From Muribaculaceae bacterium (GTDB taxonomy: Bacteria; Bacteroidota; Bacteroidia; Bacteroidales; Muribaculaceae), in NCBI GenBank assembly GCA_029062005.1, contig JAIDQZ010000134.1, positions 1 to 64,000 of the forward strand: a stretch of 64,000 nucleotides of DNA. The letters run 5' to 3'. Shown here piece after piece: positions 57,875 to 64,000 of the stretch. Position 1 is the stretch's first letter, and every line of letters starts with the position of its first letter. A program made the translations under genes and the position numbers. Below the pieces are notes generated by a model, which had not been told where the DNA came from, did not search any database, and worked only from the letters and a program-made list of their open reading frames with translations.

Positions 57875-59290
57875 ATGGAACCAGTCAATAACGGAAATAA
57901 CCTTGAATCAAAAGGATTCTATAAGGTGTCGATGCTGAAGTGCATTGGCTTTGGTTCGGGCGACCTTGCCCAGAATCTTATCTACCAGACAATCAGCATG
58001 TATCTGCTCTTCTTTTATACCAATGTCTACGGGCTCGATCCTGCGGTTGCTGCGGTGATGTTTCTGATTGTCAGGATTATTGATGTGATTTGGGATCCAT
58101 TGGTAGGAACTTTCGTCGACAAGCATGATCCTAAGTCGGGCAAATACCGCTCTTACCTTATATTAGGAGGTATTCCACTGACAGGTTTTGCCATACTCTG
58201 TTTCTGGAATGGCTTTTCCGGCTCCCTGCTTTATGCATATATCACCTATGTGGGGCTTTCAATGTGCTATACTTTGGTCAATGTGCCTTATGGTGCCTTG
58301 AACGCCTCGCTGACACGTGACACTGCCGAGATCACCAAACTCACTTCCGTCCGTATGTTTATGGCGAATGTAGGAGGGCTTGCTGTCGGAATGGGTATTC
58401 CTATTGTTCTCAAACTGTTTGATCCGTCCGAGACTGAAGACATGTCGACACATGACTCCGCATGGCTTGCCACTATGACCATATATGGACTTATCGGACT
58501 GGCGTTGCTCTTCTTCTGCTTTTTCCAGTGTAAGGAGAAAGTGGTGATGGATAAGTCGGAGACTGAAAACGTTAAGGTGTCTGACCTCTGGATGGAATTT
58601 GTCCACAACCGTCCTCTCCGTATCCTTGCGTTCTTCTTCATCACTGCATTTGCGATGATGGCTATCGGCAATGCCGCCGGTGCCTACTATATCAACTATA
58701 ATATGCACGGCAATGCCGGGGAACTTTCCATTTTCATGGGTCTTGGCTCAATTCCGGCGTTCATCTTCATGCCGTTGATTCCGTCTATCAAGAAGAAAGT
58801 GGGCAAGAGAGGGATGTTCAACATTTTTCTTGTCACTGCCATAGTGGGTATGACGCTTCTTTACATCGTGTCTGTTGTGCCGTTTCTCAAGCATATGTGG
58901 CTTGTCTACATAGCACAGTTTGTCAAGTCGACAGGAGTGATCGTTGCTACCGGATATATGTGGGCGCTCGTCCCGGAGGTTATTTCTTATGGCGAGTACA
59001 CTCACGGTAGGCGTATTTCAGGAATTGTGAACGCTCTTACCGGTATCTTTTACAAAGCGGGCATGGCTCTCGGCGGAGTCGTACCCGGTCTCGTGCTCGC
59101 TTTCGTGGGATTCAACAGCGAGGCTGCCGAACAGACTGTACTTGCACAGCAGGGCATCCTTTGGCTTGTGGCAATCATTCCGGCAATACTTCTGATTCTT
59201 GCAATGTTTATTATCTCCCGTTATGAACTTGATGATCAGCGTATTGATGAAATAAACCGTGAGATAGAGGCACGCCATAACAATGCATAA
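57875..59290 (+). CDS. GPH family sugar:cation symporter (XynP-like)
   Basis: The 471-aa protein has 12 predicted helices and the marks of glycoside-pentoside-hexuronide:cation symporters: GFGSGDLAQNLIYQTISMYLLFFYTNVYGL at the N-terminus, RIIDVIWDPLVGTFVDKHDPKSGKYRSYLI in the first cytoplasmic loop, and VPYGALNASLT. It would bring xylo-oligosaccharides or released sugars across the inner membrane. The next genes are a GH10 lipoprotein and a cytoplasmic GH43, which fits import of short xylo-oligosaccharides. A hairpin follows 54 bp after the stop codon. Confidence 0.9.
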   Translation: MEPVNNGNNLESKGFYKVSMLKCIGFGSGDLAQNLIYQTISMYLLFFYTNVYGLDPAVAAVMFLIVRIIDVIWDPLVGTFVDKHDPKSGKYRSYLILGGIPLTGFAILCFWNGFSGSLLYAYITYVGLSMCYTLVNVPYGALNASLTRDTAEITKLTSVRMFMANVGGLAVGMGIPIVLKLFDPSETEDMSTHDSAWLATMTIYGLIGLALLFFCFFQCKEKVVMDKSETENVKVSDLWMEFVHNRPLRILAFFFITAFAMMAIGNAAGAYYINYNMHGNAGELSIFMGLGSIPAFIFMPLIPSIKKKVGKRGMFNIFLVTAIVGMTLLYIVSVVPFLKHMWLVYIAQFVKSTGVIVATGYMWALVPEVISYGEYTHGRRISGIVNALTGIFYKAGMALGGVVPGLVLAFVGFNSEAAEQTVLAQQGILWLVAIIPAILLILAMFIISRYELDDQRIDEINREIEARHNNA

Positions 59291-59344
59291 TCGACTTCTT
59301 TCAAGCTAAAGCAAGCCATAAATGCATAATAATTCCCCCGGTTT

Positions 59345-59365
59345 GGACGCACGCTTCGTGCATCC
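59345..59365 (+). other. Hairpin after the GPH symporter gene
   Basis: GGACGCACG-CTT-CGTGCATCC, a 9-bp stem with one mismatch. It repeats the core of the hairpin at 53351-53381, so the two may be copies of one element. Confidence 0.55.
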
Positions 59366-59392
59366 ATCGGCTCCGGCAAATACAATCAATTC

Positions 59393-60529
59393 ATGAAAAA
59401 GCACTTATTACCATATTTCTGCATAACCGTTTTAGTCGCTTCGTGCTCATCCTCGAATGCAGAGCAGATACCAACCGTAAAGGACCATTTTAAAGATGAT
59501 TTCCTGATAGGCGCGGCTTTACCTGTGCGTCATGTCGATGGTATGGATCCGAAGGCAGACTCGATCGTAACCCTGCATTTTAATTCGATTGTGGCTGAAA
59601 ACTGCATGAAAAATGAAAAAATTCAGCCGGAAGAGGGAAAATTCTTCTGGGATGATGCCGATAAGTTTGTGAAGTACGGTGAAGACCGTGATATGGCGAT
59701 AATCGGGCATGCTCTTGTATGGCATTCACAGCTCGCTCCATGGTTCACAAAGGATGCCGTTGGAAACGAAGTAAGTCCGGATGTCCTGAAGCAGCGTATG
59801 AAAGATCATATCTATGCCGTAGTTGGCAGATATAAAGGAAAGATAAAAGGCTGGGATGTTGTCAATGAGGCTATCGTAGATGACGGAAGCTACCGTAACT
59901 CCCCCTTCTACCGCATACTCGGCGAGGATTACATCCCTCTCGCATTCCAATATGCACATGAGGCGGATCCGGATGCTGAACTCTACATCAACGACTTCTC
60001 GATGTTCCTTCCTGAGAAAAGAGAGGCTTACGTGAAGATCGTCAACGATCTCAAGAAACGCGGAATACGTATCGACGGCATAGGTATGCAGAGCCATATA
60101 GGTATGGATTATCCTGAATTTGACGAGTATGAGAAGAGTATCGTCGCTTTCGGCAATACAGGCTGCGACGTTATGATAACGGAACTTGATATGTCTGCTC
60201 TTCCCACAATAGAGAAGGGCGCCGACATAGGCGCAATCTTCCGCATGACTCCCGAAGAACGACGTGAGGCATTGAAGAAATTCAATGTATATCCCGACGG
60301 TCTTCCCGAAGATGTCAGCAAAGAATGGAATGACCGTATGGCTCAGGTATTTGCCCTTTATAAAAAGCATTCCGACAAGATATCACGTGTCACCTGGTGG
60401 GGCACTACTGACGGTATGTCATGGAAAAACGGTTTCCCTATCCCGGGACGTACGGATTATCCCCTGCTCTTCGACCGCGAATACAACATGAAGCCTTTCA
60501 TGCAGAAAATAATTGAGAACTTAGAATAA
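59393..60529 (+). CDS. Second GH10 xylanase lipoprotein
   Basis: The 378-aa protein has a lipoprotein signal with Cys18 ([12 protein letters not shown]) and a compact GH10 barrel: [11 protein letters not shown]-like [16 protein letters not shown], acid/base Glu159 in [24 protein letters not shown] and nucleophile Glu264 in [10 protein letters not shown], ending [16 protein letters not shown]. Only about 360 residues after the anchor, it has no extra modules, so it probably acts on shorter xylo-oligosaccharides inside the outer membrane, in contrast to the core GH10 at 47 kb. The last codons (I-I-E-N-L-E-stop) are part of the GAGAATT-type repeat that fills the space to the next gene. Confidence 0.93.
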   Translation: MKKHLLPYFCITVLVASCSSSNAEQIPTVKDHFKDDFLIGAALPVRHVDGMDPKADSIVTLHFNSIVAENCMKNEKIQPEEGKFFWDDADKFVKYGEDRDMAIIGHALVWHSQLAPWFTKDAVGNEVSPDVLKQRMKDHIYAVVGRYKGKIKGWDVVNEAIVDDGSYRNSPFYRILGEDYIPLAFQYAHEADPDAELYINDFSMFLPEKREAYVKIVNDLKKRGIRIDGIGMQSHIGMDYPEFDEYEKSIVAFGNTGCDVMITELDMSALPTIEKGADIGAIFRMTPEERREALKKFNVYPDGLPEDVSKEWNDRMAQVFALYKKHSDKISRVTWWGTTDGMSWKNGFPIPGRTDYPLLFDREYNMKPFMQKIIENLE

Positions 60530-60668
60530 TTGAGAATTGAGAATTGAGAATTTAGAATTTAGAATAATTGTCTAATTTCCCTCCACAACCTCAAAACCTC
60601 AAGACTCCACAACCTCACAACCTCAAAACCCCACAACTCCACAACCAAAAAACTCAAAAACCAAAAAA
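60508..60668 (+). repeat. Composite boundary repeat (GAGAATT array plus C/A-rich array)
   Basis: From the last codons of GH10 the sequence is AATTGAGAAC-type heptamers, then AATAATTGTCTAATTTCCCTC, then about 80 bp of CACAACCTCAAAACC-type units ending at the GH43 ATG at 60670. Order, linker and orientation match the element at 24061-24262. An ORF-track start with TTG at 60568 reads through the C/A-rich array and is not credible. Confidence 0.85.
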
Positions 60669-60669
60669 A

Positions 60670-61650
60670 ATGTTACATCCCGAAAAAAGATACCTTTTCC
60701 CTGCCGACTTTATGGCAGATCCCAGTGTGCACGTATTCAATGGAAAAATCTATATATATCCTTCCCACGACTGGGAATGCGAGAATGTAGAGAATGACAA
60801 CGGCGACCAGTATGTGATGAAAGACATGCATGTCCTCTCTATCGATGGCAATCCGATGTCAGGAACAGTGACCGATCATGGCAAGGCACTCGACATTGCC
60901 GATATTCCTTGGGCGGGTCGTCAGCTTTGGGACTGCGACTGCGCTGAGAAAGACGGAAAGTATTATCTATACTTCCCTCTTAAAGACAAGAACGACATAT
61001 TCCGTATCGGTGTGGCGATAGCCGATAGTCCGGAAGGTCCGTTTATAGCTGAGCCGGATCCTATCCGCGGCAGTTACTCTATGGATATATGCGTGCTAAA
61101 GGACAACGGAGAATATTATCTGTATTTCGGTGGTCTATGGGGCGGTCAGTTGCAGCGCTACAAAGACAACAAGGCTCTCGAAAGCGCTTATCTGCCTGAA
61201 GGCGCCGAGCCGTCGTTGCCCAGCCGTTGTGCGCGTCTGAGCAAGGACATGCTTCAGTTTGCGGAGGAGCCACGTCCCATTCAGGTGGTGGACGAAGACG
61301 GTAATCCCCTACGTGCGGATGATCCTCACAGATTTTTCGAAGCTTCCTGGGTGCATAAGTACAACGGAAAATACTATTTCTCTTATTCCACAGGCGACAG
61401 TCATCTGCTCTGCTATGCGGTTGGTGACAATCCTTACGGTCCCTTCGTGTACCAAGGCGAGATCCTTACTCCTGTAGTTGGCTGGACCACTCACCACAGC
61501 ATCATAGAATATGACGGCAAGTGGTATCTTTTCCATCACGACAGTGTCCCGTCGGGCGGAAAGTCATGGCTTCGCAGCCTCAAGGTATGTGAACTTACCT
61601 ATGATGACAACGGCAAGATACAGACAATCGCCGGCATAGATGAAGCTTAA
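60670..61650 (+). CDS. Cytoplasmic GH43 (exo-oligoxylanase / beta-xylosidase type)
   Basis: The start at 60670 (MLHPEKRYLFPADFMADPSV) gives 326 aa with no signal peptide, so the enzyme is cytoplasmic. It is a single-domain GH43 of the short kind: general base Asp17 in FMADPSVHVFNGKIYIYPSHDWE, SMDICVLKDNGEYYLYFGGLWGG, and the acid Glu in RFFEASWVHKYNGKYYFSYSTGD. Family members of this length cleave xylose or arabinose from short xylo-oligosaccharides. It follows the GPH symporter and GH10, a module for import and final hydrolysis. The ORF track adds 34 residues of repeat-derived Pro/Gln/Lys sequence upstream, which I reject. Confidence 0.92.
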   Translation: MLHPEKRYLFPADFMADPSVHVFNGKIYIYPSHDWECENVENDNGDQYVMKDMHVLSIDGNPMSGTVTDHGKALDIADIPWAGRQLWDCDCAEKDGKYYLYFPLKDKNDIFRIGVAIADSPEGPFIAEPDPIRGSYSMDICVLKDNGEYYLYFGGLWGGQLQRYKDNKALESAYLPEGAEPSLPSRCARLSKDMLQFAEEPRPIQVVDEDGNPLRADDPHRFFEASWVHKYNGKYYFSYSTGDSHLLCYAVGDNPYGPFVYQGEILTPVVGWTTHHSIIEYDGKWYLFHHDSVPSGGKSWLRSLKVCELTYDDNGKIQTIAGIDEA

Positions 61651-61657
61651 CTTTTGG

Positions 61658-61680
61658 AGCCCTCCCAAGTCAGGAGGGCT
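61658..61680 (+). terminator. Hairpin after the cytoplasmic GH43
   Basis: A perfect 8-bp stem AGCCCTCC / GGAGGGCT with a 7-nt loop, 7 bp after the stop codon. There is no long T-run, so it may be a partial terminator before the GH31 gene. Confidence 0.55.
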
Positions 61681-61703
61681 TCGACCTATCATTTCAATGA
61701 AAT

Positions 61704-64000
61704 ATGAGACATATATTCTTGTCATTTATCTTTTTACTTGCATTTATGGCGTCTGCACAGATGCCAAAGGTCGACTTCATAACCCCTGACATAGTGCGCG
61801 TCCGCTGGACTCCTGACGGTGCTGTCACTGATAATGCTACAGGCGTGTGCGTCTATCCGCATACTGATGTCAATGTCACGGAGTCGAAATCCGGATCACT
61901 GACAATCTATCGCTCGGATTCGCTTGAAGTGACAGTAGACGGTAAGGGTGGAGTGACGTTCTTTGATCCTGTTGCCAAGCGCATTCTACTCAAGGAGTCT
62001 GTAAACGTGCCACGCAAATTTGAAGAAGTGGTCAGGGAGAAGATTATTTACGATGATGCGTCCGCACGCATGGAAGAAACCGCTAACGGTAAGGTCACTG
62101 TAAAGGACATAATAAGCCGGGACACAATCGGCATGAACCGGCGTTTCGCAATAACGTTCGACATGTCTGCTTCTGAAGCTTTATATGGACTTGGTCAGCA
62201 GATGGAAGACTACATGAATCTCCTCGGCAAAACACTCTACCTGACCCAGCACAACCTGAAGGTATTCATACCTATGCTGGTATCCACAGCCGGTTATGGA
62301 CTGCTCTTCGATGCCGGATGCTCCATGAAATTCGACAGCAAAGATAAAGGTCAGGGCACGAAAATAGGTCAGCGTTCCTCCGGATTTGAGACAACGCTTG
62401 AGATGGAGGCTGCAAACACAGTTGACTATTATTTCATCAAGGGTGCGATGCCTGAAAATGTAGTGGAAGGCTACAGGTATCTTACAGGCAACGTGGCGAT
62501 GATGCCCCGGTATATGTTCGGCTATGTGCAGTCGAAAGAAAGATACGTATCATCTGACGATATAGTAAATACGCTAAAGGAATACCGCCGCCGTCACGTC
62601 CCGATTGACGTGATAGTGCAGGACTGGAATTACTGGCCTCAGGGATGGGGCTATATGAAGATGAACCGCAAGTATTATCCCGATCCAAAGGCGCTCGCCG
62701 ACTCCGTTCATGCGCAGAATGCCAAACTTATGGTAAGCATATGGGCAAATCCGCAATACTGTCCGGAGGCTGATGATTTCAGAAGCAAGGGACTGATGCT
62801 TGAACATTCCGTATATGATGCCTTCAGTCCTGAAGGAAGGGATCTTTATTGGAAGTATGCAGATGATGAATTTTTCTCCAATGGTTTCGACTGCTGGTGG
62901 TGTGACAGCAGCGAGCCTCTTGATGGAGACTGGAATCAACTTCCGGAACCTGAGAATGGCAAAACATATTCATGGGATGATCACGAACGGCGCTGGAGAC
63001 TCAACGATGCTATTCTCTCAGAGGCATTGGGCGCTGAGAGGGCATGCCTCTATTCCCTCAATCATGCAAAGGGAATCTATGAGCATCAAAGAGCTGCTTC
63101 CGACAAAAAGCGTGTAGTCAATCTTACTCGTTCCTCATTCGCCGGTCAGCAGAGATATGCCACCGCTTCCTGGAACGGAGACACTTATGCATCATGGGAT
63201 TCATTCAAAAAACAGATACCGGGAGGAATCAACTATTTTGCTACAGGTAGCCCGTATTGGACCACTGACATAGGAGGCTTCTTTGTAAAGACAAGTCCGC
63301 GATGGTTTCAGAAAGGTGAATTCCCTGAAGGAGTCAAAGACGATGCTTACAAGGAGTATTATACCCGCATGTTCCAGTGGGGCACTTTTCTCCCCATCCT
63401 GCGCAGCCACGGCACCGAGACTCCGCGAGAGATATGGCATTTCGGAGAGGAAGGCACCGAGTATTACGATGCAATACGCGACATGATCAATCTCAGATAT
63501 TCGATGCTCCCGTATATATACAGTATGGCTGATGCCCAGACCCGTAGCGGATACAGCATGGCGCGTCCTCTTGCTTTTGATTTCCCGAAAGACCGCAACG
63601 TATTCGATATAAAGGATCAGTACATGTTTGGTGACATCATGGCGTGTCCTGTCACCGATCCGGGTGTTGACTCAAGGGAGGTTTATCTTCCTGCAGGGTC
63701 CGGTTGGTATGATTTCTGGACCGGTAAAAGATTTGCCGGAGGTGAAACCGTCAATGCAGCCGCTCCTATCGATCGCCTCCCTCTGTTCGTTAAGGCAGGA
63801 AGCATCATCCCCACTACTGAAGTAGTGGAATACAGTGCCGCATCTGCCGGAAAACCTCTCACAATCGATATATATCCCGGAAAGGATGCTGAATTTACCC
63901 TCTATGACGATTCAGGCGACGGATATGATTTTGAAAAGGGAGAGTTTACCCGTATAAAAATGATCTGGGACGATGCAAAAGGAATCCTTACAATATCTGA
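61704..64000 (+). CDS. GH31 glycosidase, 3' end cut by the window edge
   Basis: The ORF is open from the ATG at 61704 to the end of the window (765 codons visible) and was missed by the ORF track because it has no stop. It starts with a signal peptide (MRHIFLSFIFLLAFMASAQ). Features of GH31 are the N-terminal beta-sandwich (ALYGLGQQMEDYMNL), the barrel start MPRYMFGYVQSKERY, VPIDVIVQDWNYWPQGWG, a nucleophile Asp in CWWCDSSEP, the acid/base Asp in TASWNGDTYASWDSF, FATGSPYWTTDIGGF, LRSHGTETPREIW and LRYSMLPYIYSMA. It is probably an alpha-xylosidase, alpha-glucosidase or alpha-galactosidase acting on xylan side chains; specificity cannot be read. Only the C-terminal end is missing. Confidence 0.93.
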   Translation, partial: MRHIFLSFIFLLAFMASAQMPKVDFITPDIVRVRWTPDGAVTDNATGVCVYPHTDVNVTESKSGSLTIYRSDSLEVTVDGKGGVTFFDPVAKRILLKESVNVPRKFEEVVREKIIYDDASARMEETANGKVTVKDIISRDTIGMNRRFAITFDMSASEALYGLGQQMEDYMNLLGKTLYLTQHNLKVFIPMLVSTAGYGLLFDAGCSMKFDSKDKGQGTKIGQRSSGFETTLEMEAANTVDYYFIKGAMPENVVEGYRYLTGNVAMMPRYMFGYVQSKERYVSSDDIVNTLKEYRRRHVPIDVIVQDWNYWPQGWGYMKMNRKYYPDPKALADSVHAQNAKLMVSIWANPQYCPEADDFRSKGLMLEHSVYDAFSPEGRDLYWKYADDEFFSNGFDCWWCDSSEPLDGDWNQLPEPENGKTYSWDDHERRWRLNDAILSEALGAERACLYSLNHAKGIYEHQRAASDKKRVVNLTRSSFAGQQRYATASWNGDTYASWDSFKKQIPGGINYFATGSPYWTTDIGGFFVKTSPRWFQKGEFPEGVKDDAYKEYYTRMFQWGTFLPILRSHGTETPREIWHFGEEGTEYYDAIRDMINLRYSMLPYIYSMADAQTRSGYSMARPLAFDFPKDRNVFDIKDQYMFGDIMACPVTDPGVDSREVYLPAGSGWYDFWTGKRFAGGETVNAAAPIDRLPLFVKAGSIIPTTEVVEYSAASAGKPLTIDIYPGKDAEFTLYDDSGDGYDFEKGEFTRIKMIWDDAKGILTIS

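Noticed and set aside
60568-60669. TTG start and 34-residue Pro/Gln/Lys-rich N-terminus for the cytoplasmic GH43
   Set aside because: The extension is a translation of the C/A-rich repeat array; the ATG at 60670 gives a normal GH43 N-terminus.

Overview
The window looks like a chromosomal segment of an anaerobic gut-type Bacteroidales, most likely Muribaculaceae or Prevotellaceae. The grounds are tandem SusC/SusD pairs, a hybrid two-component regulator (HTCS), a type IX secretion (T9SS) core, lipoproteins with Bacteroidales-style signal peptides, and promoters of the Bacteroidetes type (TTTG, about 20 nt, TAnnTTTG). I cannot resolve the genus without searches. I see no integrase, transposase, phage gene, CRISPR array or rRNA.

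Layout. (1) 1-5.6 kb: a tRNA-Ser(GCU) diverging from a large secreted tricorn-like protease, a small membrane protein, and a convergent kdgK-eda pair for ketodeoxygluconate catabolism. (2) 5.6-12.9 kb: a T9SS operon, porT-porP-gldK-gldL-gldM-gldN. (3) 12.9-19.8 kb: envelope glycan genes (a flippase and three family 2-type glycosyltransferases), then a FemAB/GNAT-like protein with a secreted C1B peptidase. (4) 19.9-29.3 kb: secreted GH51 arabinofuranosidase, lipoprotein nuclease, XylE-type xylose symporter, a GH105-DUF2264 (GH154-type) fusion and GH115 alpha-glucuronidase. (5) 29.5-64 kb: a large xylan utilisation locus. It holds an HTCS regulator, a GH43 lipoprotein, the xus core (SusC, SusD, SusC, SusD, DUF1735-type lipoprotein, GH10), a modular binding-type protein, CE1 esterase, GH5, CE6-type esterase, a CE6-GH97 fusion, a GPH symporter, a second GH10, a cytoplasmic GH43, and a GH31 cut by the window end.

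How it works together (inference from families). Surface GH10, GH5 and esterases cut decorated glucuronoarabinoxylan. SusC/D pairs import the fragments. GH115, GH43, GH51, GH97, GH31 and the second GH10 strip side chains and shorten the chains. The GPH symporter and XylE take oligosaccharides and xylose into the cytoplasm, where the second GH43 acts. Uronate released by GH115 could feed kdgK/eda. The HTCS senses oligosaccharides and drives the locus.

The most unusual signals are: a composite repeat placed at gene boundaries in the coding orientation (a TAATTGAGAATT heptamer array that starts at stop codons, then a C/A-rich array that ends at the next start codon); a shared C-terminal tail on three consecutive PUL proteins that may be a T9SS-type sorting signal; a shared putative carbohydrate-binding module in the GH5 and CE6 proteins; a perfect 48-bp palindrome after the HTCS gene; and hairpins between PUL genes.
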